Assembly: GCA_024234855.1 (NCBI GenBank)
Contig: JACKNN010000004.1
Span: 248,001 to 312,000 of the forward strand
Length of the DNA stretch: 64,000 bases
From: Pseudomonadales bacterium
GTDB lineage: Bacteria; Pseudomonadota; Gammaproteobacteria; Pseudomonadales; Halieaceae
Reading direction: 5' to 3'
Position 1 is the stretch's first letter. The number at the start of each line of letters is the position of its first letter. The notes beneath the pieces are model-generated. The model saw nothing but the letters and a program-made list of their open reading frames with translations, was not told the origin of the DNA and did no database searches. Position numbers and translations under genes: made by a program. Shown here piece by piece: positions 27,510 through 36,665 of the stretch.

Positions 27510-28049
27510 TTACGGCGGCGGAAAGCGCGCAAAGATCGCCGCGGCCGCTTCCAGCCGCGCCTGCTCGGCCCTGGCGGTGCCGGGATCACCGGCAAGCTCT
27601 GTTTTGAGGATTGAGCGCCAAACGGCCTGGTTGCGCATGGGGTCGACCATATCAACAATCAGTGTGCCCCTGGCATAGCGGGCGCCGCCATCAACCGCCA
27701 TATCGCAACCCTTGCAGTCACTTGACCTGGCCTTGACCAGGTCCTCGGTCACCAGGTACCAGCTCAGGAACAGGTCCGCCTGCCGACTTGATTTAACCAT
27801 CTGGAAACCCTTGCGCCCAAGCTCGTCAGCAAGCGCGCTGTCGATGTTGGTAATCTGTGCATCGCTGATCTGGATCGTTGCGGCATCCGTTCGGCTGGTG
27901 GGTTCAATGTAGATTTTATGCACGGCGGCAAAGTTGAACTGCTGATCGTATGTCATGGTGGTGGTGGGGTCTGCCGGAGTGCTGCTGCAAGCCACCACCA
28001 GTGGCAGCAGCAGGAACATACAAACGGCCCGCATCGCGTACAGTGTCAT
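27510..28049 (-). CDS. DUF4136 family lipoprotein
   Basis: 179 residues from the ATG at 28049 (AGGAA upstream). Lipobox LVVAC with Cys21. The body fits DUF4136: a conserved start after YDQQFNFAAVHKIYIEP, then strands and helix with KGFQMVKSSRQADLFLSWYL, GTLIVDMVDPMRNQAVWRSI and a C-terminal helix ending in ARFPPP. Function unknown in the family. Head of a probable DUF4136-pdxH-lipocalin transcript. Confidence 0.88.
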   Translation of the reverse strand: MTLYAMRAVCMFLLLPLVVACSSTPADPTTTMTYDQQFNFAAVHKIYIEPTSRTDAATIQISDAQITNIDSALADELGRKGFQMVKSSRQADLFLSWYLVTEDLVKARSSDCKGCDMAVDGGARYARGTLIVDMVDPMRNQAVWRSILKTELAGDPGTARAEQARLEAAAAIFARFPPP

Positions 28050-28083
28050 GGTCGAGTTCCTTGTGGGTGGTGCCGCATTATAG

Positions 28084-28383
28084 TCAATCACGGGTACTGG
28101 GATACACCGGCGCCCGCCGACCCATGGCCGGTATCTGGGGAAATGGGTAGAACGCCCGCCAATCGGCGCCGAAGTCCTCTTCGATGGTGCGTCCGACAGC
28201 CTGCTGGTAGCGATCGGCCATGGCGCAGTCCAGTGCCTCTACATCTGCCGCACGGGTGAGCAGAGCGGCCTCCATCATACCCTCCGCCCGCAGGCGCTGC
28301 GCGGGCGGCACATCATCGCCCGCGGCCAGGGCGGCAAACATCGCCGCCCAGCGCTGTTTGAGTTCGAACAGAAGTTTTTCCAT
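28084..28383 (-). CDS. small hypothetical protein, 99 aa
   Basis: Starts MEKLLFELKQRWAAMFAALA and is largely helical and soluble. No signal peptide and no recognisable motif. 34 bp upstream of the DUF4136 gene on the same strand, so possibly the first gene of that transcript. Function unknown. Confidence 0.65.
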   Translation of the reverse strand: MEKLLFELKQRWAAMFAALAAGDDVPPAQRLRAEGMMEAALLTRAADVEALDCAMADRYQQAVGRTIEEDFGADWRAFYPFPQIPAMGRRAPVYPSTRD

Positions 28384-28551
28384 TGTCGTTAGCCCAGGTA
28401 TGTGCGGGTTTCTGCGGCTTTAGTCTGTGCCTGTTGCCGCTGGTGGAAGAAGTGGAACGTGTCACTCCCAGCAACAAATCCGACTTCCTGCCCCGCCGAG
28501 TATGCTGCGCCAGCCAAAACAGTTAAAGTCCCGATTTCCCACTATCAGGAA

Positions 28552-30306
28552 ATGCACCCCGTGAATCGCCTGCCGCAACTGCTCATCGCCCTTCTCACCC
28601 TCTGCCTGCTGACCGCCAGTACCGGCTTTGCCCGGGAGACAACTGCGGACCAACCGCTGATCATCGACTTCAACGAACGTTTCCTGCCGGTAGTGGCCCG
28701 CCACGGCATGGTGGTGGGACCGGAGCAACTGGCGACAGAAATAGGCAGCCGCATCCTGCAGCAGGGCGGCAACGTGGTGGATGCGGCGGTGGCGACCGGC
28801 TTTGCGCTGGCGGTCACCTATCCCCGGGCGGGCAATCTCGGAGGGGGTGGTTTTATGCTGATTCACCTGGCCGAGGGCAACCGGCAGCTGTTCATCGACT
28901 ACCGCGAAACCGCACCCGCCGCCGCCAGCCGCGATATGTTCCTGCTGCCCGATGGCAAGGAAGACCTGATGCGCGAGTATTTCAGCCTGCAGGCCTCGGG
29001 CGTTCCCGGCACGGTGGCCGGTATGCTGTACGCACTGGAAACCTATGGCAGCATGAGCCGGCAGCAGGTGCTCGCACCCGCGATCGCGCTTGCTGAGGAG
29101 GGCATAGCGGTGTCGTTCGCATTGAATTATGAGCTGGCGACCGGGGGCCAGCGCCTGCGCGACGATCCGGAGTCGCTGCGCCTGTTCTTCAAACCTGATG
29201 GCATCCCCTACGAGATCGGCGACACCTGGCGCCAGCCGGACCTGGCCTGGACGCTGCGCCAGATCGCCGACCAGGGCGCCGAGGCGTTTTACCGCGGCGA
29301 AATCGCACAACGTATTGTCGCTGCAATGGAGGCCGGAAACGGCCTGATCACCCGGCAGGATCTGGCGGACTACCGCGCAATCGAGCGGCCTCCGGTGCGC
29401 GGCCACTTCCGCGAGTTCGAAGTCGTGTCGGCGCCGCCGCCATCCTCCGGCGGTGTGCATATCCTGCAGATCCTCAATATGCTCGAGGCCGATAACCTGG
29501 TCGCCCTGGGCCACAACAGCGCCGCCTACCTGCACCTGTTGGCAGAGAGCATGAAACTGGCCTATGCCGATCGCAGCCAGTACCTGGCAGACCCGGATTA
29601 TTTCGACGTGCCAGTGGCGCAGCTGACCGACAAGGCCTACGCTGCGCGCCAGCGCAAACTTATCGACCCCGGTCGTGCCACCCCCTCGACCACGATAGCG
29701 CCAGGGCGGGAGCTGCATGCCCGGAGCAAGGACACCACCCATTACTCGGTGGCGGATGCGAAGGGCAATATGGTGAGCAATACCTATACTCTCAACGCCA
29801 GTTTCGGCTCAGCCATCGCCGTACCCGGTACCGGCAAGCTGCTCAATAACGAAATGGGGGATTTCGCGGCCGTGCCGGGCAAGCCCAATCTGTTCGGGCT
29901 GGTACAGGGCGAGAGCAACAGGATTGAGGGCGGCAAACGCCCGCTGTCTTCGATGAGCCCCACTATCGTGTACCGGCAGGGCAAGCCCTGGCTGGCCACC
30001 GGCAGCCCCGGCGGCAGCCGAATCATCACCACGGTGCTGCAAACCCTGCTCAACGCGATGGTGTTTGATATGAATGTCGCCGCCGCCGGCATCAATGCCC
30101 GCATCCATCACCAGTGGCTGCCGGACGAAATACTGGCCGAGGACGGTATCAGTCCCGACACCGTGAGGCTGCTGGAGCAGATGGGGCACAAGGTGGTACT
30201 TGGCGGTCGGACCATCGGTCGCACCGAATCGATCATGATCCGGGACGGCTGGTTGCTGGGCGCCACCGACACCCGGCGCCCCGGCGGCTGGGTGGCGGGC
30301 TACTGA
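28552..30306 (+). CDS. ggt: gamma-glutamyltransferase (GGT), periplasmic
   Basis: 584 residues from ATG 28552; GTG 28561 is equally likely because AGGAA sits nine bases before it. Signal peptide (LLIALLTLCLLTASTGFA), then the NTN-hydrolase precursor. GNVVDAAVATGFALAVTYPR and GNLGGGGFMLIHL mark the large subunit. Self-cleavage is expected before Thr395 in DTTHYSVADAKGNMVSNTYT; NNEMGDF and the Gly-Gly loop ATGSPGGSRIITTVLQ follow. Hydrolyses or transfers the gamma-glutamyl group of glutathione. Confidence 0.95.
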   Translation: MHPVNRLPQLLIALLTLCLLTASTGFARETTADQPLIIDFNERFLPVVARHGMVVGPEQLATEIGSRILQQGGNVVDAAVATGFALAVTYPRAGNLGGGGFMLIHLAEGNRQLFIDYRETAPAAASRDMFLLPDGKEDLMREYFSLQASGVPGTVAGMLYALETYGSMSRQQVLAPAIALAEEGIAVSFALNYELATGGQRLRDDPESLRLFFKPDGIPYEIGDTWRQPDLAWTLRQIADQGAEAFYRGEIAQRIVAAMEAGNGLITRQDLADYRAIERPPVRGHFREFEVVSAPPPSSGGVHILQILNMLEADNLVALGHNSAAYLHLLAESMKLAYADRSQYLADPDYFDVPVAQLTDKAYAARQRKLIDPGRATPSTTIAPGRELHARSKDTTHYSVADAKGNMVSNTYTLNASFGSAIAVPGTGKLLNNEMGDFAAVPGKPNLFGLVQGESNRIEGGKRPLSSMSPTIVYRQGKPWLATGSPGGSRIITTVLQTLLNAMVFDMNVAAAGINARIHHQWLPDEILAEDGISPDTVRLLEQMGHKVVLGGRTIGRTESIMIRDGWLLGATDTRRPGGWVAGY

Positions 30307-30342
30307 CCACCGGCAACGCCGGATACCCCGGACAGGCGAGGG

Positions 30343-31152
30343 TCAGGAGGGTAAGGCTTGCGCGGCGGGCAGGCGCAGTTTGGCGGTCTGCCGGCTGATG
30401 GCGACAAGCGCGCCCGCGCTGTCCCAGAATTCGCCATCTTCCTCGATCACTCCCCGGGTGAGGTGGCGTGAGTAAAAACGCGCCTGCAGCGGCCCGGGTG
30501 CGGGCTGCGCCCGCACCTGCACCGTGAGTTCTACCGTGGGAACCCAGCCCACGGGACCGAAGATGGTGAATGCCGGCGGCGCGAAGGCGTCCGCGAACAT
30601 CAACAGCGAGAGGGCGTCAGGCGCGGCCTGGTCCCGGTGGCGGATCCATCCGCGAAACTCGCCGCTGCCGTTGGGCTCCCGGCGGCTGAACACCTCCACC
30701 CCGCTGACCAGGCGAATTTCCACCCGCTGGCGGAAAAATTCCACATTATCCTGTCCGCTGGGCGTGCACTCCTCCCAGGGTGGGTACAGCGGGCGCGGCT
30801 TGGCCGACCAGGTCTCACCGGCCAGCGCCGACAGATCGGTATAGGCCGCGGTAACCTGCACTTTCAACTCCCCGAGCTGGAACATCTGCAGGGTGGCGTG
30901 GGTGGTGTTGCGCCCGCGGCGCAACAGCTCGACCCGGCAGTCGATCGGACCCAGTACCGTGGGAGCCAGGTAGAAGGCATTCACCGACAGGGGGTCGCGA
31001 TGGTCCAGCGCCTGGCTGAGCACCCTGCCCGCCACCGCCATAACGTAGCCGCCATTGGGGACGGCCCCGATGCGCCAGCCCTCGTGCAGGTGCCCCCGCC
31101 ACAGATTCTCCCCGACCCGCTCTACCGCTGTATCCCGTGCGAATTGGCTCAT
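30343..31152 (-). CDS. acyl-CoA thioesterase (double hotdog, TesB-like)
   Basis: 269 residues from the ATG at 31152 (GGGGGA six bases upstream). Two hotdog halves: GWRIGAVPNGGYVMAVAGRV in the first, and PPAFTIFGPVGWVPTVELTV then RFYSRHLTRGVIEEDGEFWD in the second. This is the thioesterase-like superfamily that hydrolyses acyl-CoA; chain-length preference cannot be read. Divergent from the envelope operon. Confidence 0.88.
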   Translation of the reverse strand: MSQFARDTAVERVGENLWRGHLHEGWRIGAVPNGGYVMAVAGRVLSQALDHRDPLSVNAFYLAPTVLGPIDCRVELLRRGRNTTHATLQMFQLGELKVQVTAAYTDLSALAGETWSAKPRPLYPPWEECTPSGQDNVEFFRQRVEIRLVSGVEVFSRREPNGSGEFRGWIRHRDQAAPDALSLLMFADAFAPPAFTIFGPVGWVPTVELTVQVRAQPAPGPLQARFYSRHLTRGVIEEDGEFWDSAGALVAISRQTAKLRLPAAQALPS

Positions 31153-31221
31153 TGGTTTCCCCCGGACTGCTTGCTGCGAAATCTCATCCGCCGTGGCTAC
31201 GCCACGCAAAGACCGGCTATT

Positions 31222-31251
31222 CTGTCTGCCACCGGCGGTAATGTATATACT
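31222..31251 (+). promoter_or_regulatory. candidate promoter of the 13-gene envelope operon
   Basis: TATACT (31246-31251) preceded by TG in the extended -10 neighbourhood, with a weak -35 CTGTCT (31222-31227) 18 bases upstream. It is the only good -10-like element in the 163 bp between the divergent thioesterase and the first operon gene. Confidence 0.35.
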
Positions 31252-31315
31252 GGCCCCTGTGTCGAGCACTGGATAGAACCATCCCCCCGCGAGCATGGCA
31301 GTGGTAAGGATCAAA

Positions 31316-32632
31316 ATGAGTCGGGCCGCACCTGAGGCGAAGGTGAGATGCCTGCTGCTGGCATTGCTGCTGGCGGGCGGTCACGCGGGGATAGCGCAGG
31401 AGATTAATCCGCCCGGTGAGACGCCCGGGGAGGCTCCCCCCAGCGCAGAGGCGCCGCAGGAGGGCAACCGCCCCGCCGTCGCACCGGATGAGTTCGACCT
31501 TACCCCGGGGGTGGATTCCTTCGAAGAGCGGTCTGTGGAGAAATCCCTGCTCGAGGCGATCAGCCGGATAGAGGCCAGCGGCGGCGCCTACGCCGCCGAC
31601 CTGCCGGAGCAGATGCTCAGCCTGGGACTGGCCCTGCAGCAACAGGACCGCCATGGCGAAGCCATAGAGGTTTTCAAACGCGGCGTTCACCTCGCTCGCA
31701 TCAACAACGGCCTGTACTGTCCGGACCAGGTGCCACTGCTGCGGGGCGAGATCCAGAGCTCCATCGCGCTGGGCGAATACGCCCGGGTCGATGAACTGCA
31801 GCAATATCTCTACCGGGTACAACTGCGGGGCCTGGCGGGCGGGGAGGAGCGCGCCGACGCGCTGATGCAACAGGCGACATGGCAATTTAACGCCTACCAG
31901 CTCGGGCTGGGCTCCCAGGGACCCGACCGCCTGGTGACCATGTGGGATATGTACAGGCAGGCCTGGAATGACCTCAGCGAGGTGGAGCAGGACACCTCAC
32001 CCAAGTTGCTGCCGCCCCTCAACGGCATGTTGCGTACCCAGTACCTGATCAGCGAATACCGGGCCGAAAATGAGGCATCCGGCAGCAGCTTCGGCGCCAG
32101 CCCGGTGAATCCGGACGTAAACCGGTTTTACGCCTATCGCGCGGAAAACTACGAACTGGGCAGGAGTGTGATCCTGGCCATATACCAGATCCAGAGCGGC
32201 GCCAGGGGTCCCGGCAGCACCGAGGCGATCGAGGCCCTCGTCGCCCTGGGCGACTGGGCGCAGTGGCACAGCAAGCGCGACGACGCCATCGAGACCTACC
32301 AGCTCGCCCTCGCGGAACTTGCCGGGCGGGACGATGCCCAAGAAGAGGAGCACCGCCTGTTTGGAGCACCTGTACCGCTGCCCGACATGAATGGCCTGAG
32401 GACCCTGCCGCCGGCAGTGAGCGCGGACCAGGGCAATATACTGGTAGAATTCGGTGTGGACAGTCGCGGCAAGGTGGTAGACCTGGCACGGCTGGACAGC
32501 AACGAGGACATCGACAGCGCAGCGAATCGCCTGCTGCGGCTGTTGCGCAATACAACATTTCGCCCCCGTCTGGCGGCAGGACAACCGGTGGGGACCGATA
32601 AACTGGTCAGGGCATATGAAATCAAACCGTAA
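31316..32632 (+). CDS. exported TPR protein with TonB-C-like domain (envelope operon gene 1)
   Basis: 438 residues from ATG 31316, preceded by AAGGA at six bases; an ATG at 31295 is in frame. Hydrophobic N-terminus (CLLLALLLAGGHAGIAQ) acts as signal peptide or anchor, then Pro/Glu-rich linker, TPR-like helices (about 90-350; LGLALQQQDRHGEAIEVFKR), and a C-terminal domain of about 80 residues reading GNILVEFGVDSRGKVVDLAR ... FRPRLAAGQPVGTDK, the pattern of TonB C-terminal domains. A TonB-like end beside ExbB/ExbD-like genes suggests it delivers force to, or senses, the outer envelope. That role is inference. Confidence 0.8.
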   Translation: MSRAAPEAKVRCLLLALLLAGGHAGIAQEINPPGETPGEAPPSAEAPQEGNRPAVAPDEFDLTPGVDSFEERSVEKSLLEAISRIEASGGAYAADLPEQMLSLGLALQQQDRHGEAIEVFKRGVHLARINNGLYCPDQVPLLRGEIQSSIALGEYARVDELQQYLYRVQLRGLAGGEERADALMQQATWQFNAYQLGLGSQGPDRLVTMWDMYRQAWNDLSEVEQDTSPKLLPPLNGMLRTQYLISEYRAENEASGSSFGASPVNPDVNRFYAYRAENYELGRSVILAIYQIQSGARGPGSTEAIEALVALGDWAQWHSKRDDAIETYQLALAELAGRDDAQEEEHRLFGAPVPLPDMNGLRTLPPAVSADQGNILVEFGVDSRGKVVDLARLDSNEDIDSAANRLLRLLRNTTFRPRLAAGQPVGTDKLVRAYEIKP

Positions 32633-33857
32633 TCCGGGTTATTCACTGGCGCAGCTGGCGGTCATTGCCGGTACCTGCCTGCTGCTGGCCGGCTGCCCCA
32701 GCGCGAGCACGCCCACCACACCCCAGACGCCCTCGACACCGAGTTCCACCCCGCCGACGCCACCTCCGAGCAGCAGTGGCAGCCCGTCCAGCAGCTCCTC
32801 GAGCAGCTCGAGCAGCTCGAGCTCGCCCAGCCAGCCGGCTGACAGCTCGGCTTCCGCCAGCCAGACTTCGGCTGACAGCGCATCCAGCACGCCGCCCGCC
32901 AGCGCCGGTGGAGAGTCCGGCGCCGAATCCGCCAGCTCCGGCGCGCAATCCCCGCCCGGCCAGAGCGGGGACCAGGGCAGACAGGGCAATGCCGATATCG
33001 GTGAATTTCCCCAGGGTGAAGCACCCGGCGCCAGCGGTGAACAGACCGCCGGCGACGGCCAGGACGGGGCGCAGGGCAGCGATACGGGCACAGGTTCGGC
33101 AGGAGGCGCCGGTAGCGAGAGCATGCCCGACCTGCTCGATGAGCCCAGTTTCGAGGAGGCGATGGCCGGCATGGAAGACGCCATGGGTGACGGCGCACCC
33201 GCGGGTGGCGCCGCCGGCTCAGGGCAGGAAGGCACCGGCCAGGAAGGCTCAGGTCAGCAGGGCACGGCCCAGCAGACTGGCGCCAGCCAGGCAGCGGGCG
33301 CGGGCGGAGCCGCCGGCAACCCGGGCGGTGGCGATGCAGGCGCTGCGGGCAGCGGCCAATACGGCCAGCCCGGAACCGGCGGCGGTTCAGGTGGTCCCCT
33401 GACCCCCGCTGAACAGGTCGCCATCCTGGACGCACGGCTGCAAAAAGGCACCGGGGAATTCGATTCAATGATCCTGGCGGAACAGACCGCGCAGCGCAGC
33501 GCCGCCAGACAGCGCCCGCAAGCCACACAATCCGAGTCGTCCGGCCAGTCTGGCAGCGGCACCGGTGGTGGCGGTGGCGCCGGCGCTGGCGAGGACGGCG
33601 GTATGGCCGATGCCGGCGAGTACGGTGGCGGTGGTGGCGGCTACAGCACTGGCGGCGGCATGGGCGGTGTCGGGGGCGGCAGCGGCGAAATCCCCAAGGA
33701 CGCAGCCAAGTACCCGCCGCCCAAGGATATACCCAACGGCAATGATGATGACGTGGTGGCCCGCCAGTTACGCGAGGCAGCGATGCGCGAACCAGACCCG
33801 GCGGTGCGGGAAAAGCTGTGGGATGAATACCGCAAGTACAAGGGCATCAGCGAATGA
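32616..33857 (+). CDS. Ser/Gly-rich low-complexity lipoprotein (gene 2)
   Basis: 413 residues. Lipobox LLAGC with Cys27 follows a hydrophobic run. Residues about 28-90 are Thr/Pro/Ser-rich, 90-270 Gly/Ala/Gln/Ser-rich, and about 300-350 almost pure Gly/Ala/Ser. An ordered patch lies at PLTPAEQVAILDARLQKGTG, and the last 50 residues (VVARQLREAAMREPDPAVRE) are a charged helix. Looks like a long flexible tether with a small C-terminal interaction module. Overlaps gene 1 by 17 bases and gene 3 by four. Confidence 0.8.
   Translation: MKSNRNPGYSLAQLAVIAGTCLLLAGCPSASTPTTPQTPSTPSSTPPTPPPSSSGSPSSSSSSSSSSSSSPSQPADSSASASQTSADSASSTPPASAGGESGAESASSGAQSPPGQSGDQGRQGNADIGEFPQGEAPGASGEQTAGDGQDGAQGSDTGTGSAGGAGSESMPDLLDEPSFEEAMAGMEDAMGDGAPAGGAAGSGQEGTGQEGSGQQGTAQQTGASQAAGAGGAAGNPGGGDAGAAGSGQYGQPGTGGGSGGPLTPAEQVAILDARLQKGTGEFDSMILAEQTAQRSAARQRPQATQSESSGQSGSGTGGGGGAGAGEDGGMADAGEYGGGGGGYSTGGGMGGVGGGSGEIPKDAAKYPPPKDIPNGNDDDVVARQLREAAMREPDPAVREKLWDEYRKYKGISE
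32789..32825. repeat. GAGCAGCTC-type direct repeats encoding poly-serine
   Basis: Near-perfect iterations of a 9-base unit (AGCAGCTCG) code for consecutive serines in the gene 2 lipoprotein. This is an internal coding repeat that could change length without shifting frame. Confidence 0.75.
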
Positions 33858-35062
33858 GATTATGGCCTTTGTTGCCGGTCATTGCGCTGACTACCCTGCT
33901 GGGCGGATGTGTCAGCCAGACCGTCACCACGACCTCGGTACCGAAGATCGATACCGCTTCCACTGCTGTCCCGGAGGGGCAGTTACTGGACGTGGGCATC
34001 GCCATCTTTGACCCCGGCATCGACGACTACGAAGAGGGCGAGCAGACCTATCCCGAGGTGCGCAAGGCCGAGGCGCGCTTTATGCCCTTCCTGCTGGCAG
34101 AATCCATGCAGGACAGCGGTGCCTGGGGTGCGGTGCGCGTGGTGCCGAATCCCGAGCAGATCAATGACCTGGTGGTGCGCGGCAAGATCCTGCACTCCGA
34201 CGGCGAGGAGCTGCAGCTCCATATCAACGCCACCGATTCCCGCGGCCGGGTCTGGCTGGACAAGGAATACACCGGGGAGGCCAGCCGCTATGCCTACACG
34301 GTCACGCGGCGCAACCCGTACGACCCGTTCCAGGCGGTATACAACACTATCGCCAATGACCTGCTGCAGCAGCAGGAGAAACTGACATTGGCCGAGCGCG
34401 ACAATATCCGCCTGGTCACCGAACTGCGTTTTGCCCGCAGTTTCTCCCCGGAGGCCTTCGCCGGCTATCTCGATCAGAACAAGAAGGGCATATACACCGT
34501 GGTGCGCCTGCCCGCCAAGGACGATCCCATGCTGGAACGGGTGGTGAGCATCCGCGAACGCGACCAGATGTTTATCGACACGCTGCAGGAGTATTACAAG
34601 ACCTTTGGCATCCAGATGCAGGACCCCTACCAGGAATGGCGCAAGCAAAGCTATGAAGAAGCGGTGGCGCTGCAGGAACTACAGGCCGAGAGTACCCGCC
34701 AGTTGATCGCCGGCGGCCTCGCCCTGATTGCCGGTATCGCCGGGGCGACCCAGGGAGACAGTTCCACCACCCGCACCGCCGGCCAGGTGGCGATTATCGG
34801 GGGAGGTTATCTGCTCAAGAGCGGCCTGGACAAGCGCAACCAGGCCCAGATTCACGTGCAGGCGCTGGAAGAACTCGGCCAGTCGCTGGAGGCGGAAATA
34901 ACACCCCAGGTGATCGAGCTGGAAGATCGCACCATTACGCTCAACGGCAATGTCGAGGACCAGTACGCCCAGTGGCGCGAGCTGCTGGCCGATATCTACC
35001 AGGCGGAAGTCGGCGCCATGGCGCCGCCTGCAGACATCACGGCTGCAACTGATAAACTCTGA
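33854..35062 (+). CDS. lipoprotein with glycine-rich hydrophobic hairpin (gene 3)
   Basis: 402 residues; ATG overlaps the gene 2 stop (ATGA). Lipobox LLGGC with Cys19. The N-terminal domain (QLLDVGIAIFDPGIDDYEEG, VRKAEARFMPFLLAESMQDS, WGAVRVVPNP) resembles the alpha/beta domain of outer-membrane lipoproteins such as CsgG/LpoB-like proteins, though I cannot assign it. Residues about 284-325 are hydrophobic and glycine-spaced (LIAGGLALIAGIAGATQG ... VAIIGGGYLLKSGL), like a glycine-zipper hairpin. A membrane-inserting or oligomerising role is inference. Confidence 0.78.
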   Translation: MRLWPLLPVIALTTLLGGCVSQTVTTTSVPKIDTASTAVPEGQLLDVGIAIFDPGIDDYEEGEQTYPEVRKAEARFMPFLLAESMQDSGAWGAVRVVPNPEQINDLVVRGKILHSDGEELQLHINATDSRGRVWLDKEYTGEASRYAYTVTRRNPYDPFQAVYNTIANDLLQQQEKLTLAERDNIRLVTELRFARSFSPEAFAGYLDQNKKGIYTVVRLPAKDDPMLERVVSIRERDQMFIDTLQEYYKTFGIQMQDPYQEWRKQSYEEAVALQELQAESTRQLIAGGLALIAGIAGATQGDSSTTRTAGQVAIIGGGYLLKSGLDKRNQAQIHVQALEELGQSLEAEITPQVIELEDRTITLNGNVEDQYAQWRELLADIYQAEVGAMAPPADITAATDKL

Positions 35063-35096
35063 CCCCGTTCCCGAACCGACAAGGCTCCACCACCGC

Positions 35097-36665
35097 ATGT
35101 CATCCCACAATGAGCAGTTACAGCCCACGCCCTTCGACGTGGTGCAACCCGCGCCGGCAGCCCCGGCGACCGCAGTCGACAGGCAGCGACGCGAGGGCAC
35201 ACCGCCCTGGGTGTTGCCAGCGCTGGGCGGTCTGCTGCTGCTGGCGGTGCTGGTAATCTTCTGGCTGCCGAAACGGGTCAACGCCCCCCCCGCCGATACC
35301 ACTGGCGCGGACCAGGCGAGCCAGGCGCAGGCGGACGCCGGGGCGGAAAGCCAGGCGCAGGCCGGCGCCCCTGCCGGCCAGGCCGGGACGGGCGCCGCGG
35401 CCGGGCCGGATGTCTCGCCCTGGTCGGACGCCCAGCTGGCCAAACTGCGCAAGGAGGCCCAGGAGGTGTTGGCGCAGTTGCTGGAAGTACAGGAGTCGCT
35501 GGAGGCGCGCGGCGTCCAGCTGTGGGCCGCCGAGCAGCTTGCCGCCGCGGCCGCCCTGGCGAAGGCGGGAGACGAACTCTACCGCACCCGGGATTACGCC
35601 GCGGCAAAAGCCCGCTACGAGGAGGGCCTGGCCCAGCTGCAGGCGCTCGAGGCCGGGATACCGGCCGAGCTGTCGCGGCAGCTGGCGCTGGCCGTCGAGT
35701 CGCTCGAAAGTGGCGACCTCGAGCTTGCCACCGCCGCCCTGGACCGGGCCGATGCCATCGACCCGGGCAATGCGGAGGCCGCCGCCCTGCGCCGGCGGGT
35801 GGAGGCTTTGCCGCAACTGCTCACCCTGCTGGAGCAAGCGGGCGCGGCGGAACGGGGCGGCGACCTGCCCGCCGCGATCACCCTGCTCAAACAGGCCGCC
35901 GTGCTGGATCCCAGCCACCAGCGCAGCGCCAGTGAGCTCAAGCGCGTCCAGGCCGATTACCAGCAGTCCCAGTTCAACGAGGCGATGACCGCCGGCTACG
36001 CGGCGATGGATGCCGGCCAGTTCGATGCCGCCCGCAAGGCATTCCGCCGGGCGGCGCAGCTGCAATCCGGCTCCAGCGAGGCTGCCAGCGCGCTGCAGGA
36101 AGTGGAGGCCGCCGCCACGGCCCACCGGTTGGCCGGCCTGCAGAGTGACGGTGCCCGCGATGAACAGGCTGAACAATGGCAGCAGGCGGTCAGCGCTTAC
36201 GAGCAGGCCCAGAAGATCGATCCCAACGTCATGTTTGCCCGCGAAGGTCTCGCCCGCAGCCGCGACCGGGCGCGGCTGGACAAGCAATTTCGCGCCGCGA
36301 TCGACGAGCCCCAGCGCCTGAGCGATGCGGCGGTCGCCCAGGCGACGGCACAAATGCTGGCGCTGGCGCAAAAAATAAGCCCGCGCGGCCCGGTGCTCGA
36401 AAGCCAGATCCGGCAACTTGAAAAACTGTTGCAACAGGCCAATACCCCCATCGGGTTGACACTGCGCTCCGATGGGCAGACCGACGTGGTCATCTACAAG
36501 GTGGCTAAACTGGGCAAATTCGAACAGACCGATGTCAGCGTCAAGCCCGGTACCTATGTCGCCGTGGGCAGCCGCATGGGCTACCGCGATGTGCGGGTGG
36601 AATTCACCGTTAAACCCGATGGTCCGCCGCCACAGGTCACCGTTGCCTGCACGGAGGCGATCTGA
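35097..36665 (+). CDS. membrane-anchored TPR protein (gene 4)
   Basis: 522 residues from ATG 35097. Short cytoplasmic N-terminus, one transmembrane helix at about 37-57 (WVLPALGGLLLLAVLVIFWL), Ala/Gln-rich linker, coiled-coil (about 105-140), then TPR-type helical pairs (RTRDYAAAKARYEEGLAQLQ, AAERGGDLPAAITLLKQAAV, AGYAAMDAGQFDAARKAFRR) to about 430. The C-terminal about 80 residues form a beta-rich module (IGLTLRSDGQTDVVIYKVAK, SVKPGTYVAVGSRMGYRDVR) that resembles a PEGA-like fold, echoing gene 5. A periplasmic scaffold is likely. Confidence 0.8.
   Translation: MSSHNEQLQPTPFDVVQPAPAAPATAVDRQRREGTPPWVLPALGGLLLLAVLVIFWLPKRVNAPPADTTGADQASQAQADAGAESQAQAGAPAGQAGTGAAAGPDVSPWSDAQLAKLRKEAQEVLAQLLEVQESLEARGVQLWAAEQLAAAAALAKAGDELYRTRDYAAAKARYEEGLAQLQALEAGIPAELSRQLALAVESLESGDLELATAALDRADAIDPGNAEAAALRRRVEALPQLLTLLEQAGAAERGGDLPAAITLLKQAAVLDPSHQRSASELKRVQADYQQSQFNEAMTAGYAAMDAGQFDAARKAFRRAAQLQSGSSEAASALQEVEAAATAHRLAGLQSDGARDEQAEQWQQAVSAYEQAQKIDPNVMFAREGLARSRDRARLDKQFRAAIDEPQRLSDAAVAQATAQMLALAQKISPRGPVLESQIRQLEKLLQQANTPIGLTLRSDGQTDVVIYKVAKLGKFEQTDVSVKPGTYVAVGSRMGYRDVRVEFTVKPDGPPPQVTVACTEAI

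Noticed and set aside
32780..32830. CRISPR-like short repeats
   Set aside because: The repeats are 9-base, contiguous and coding (poly-Ser); there are no spacers.
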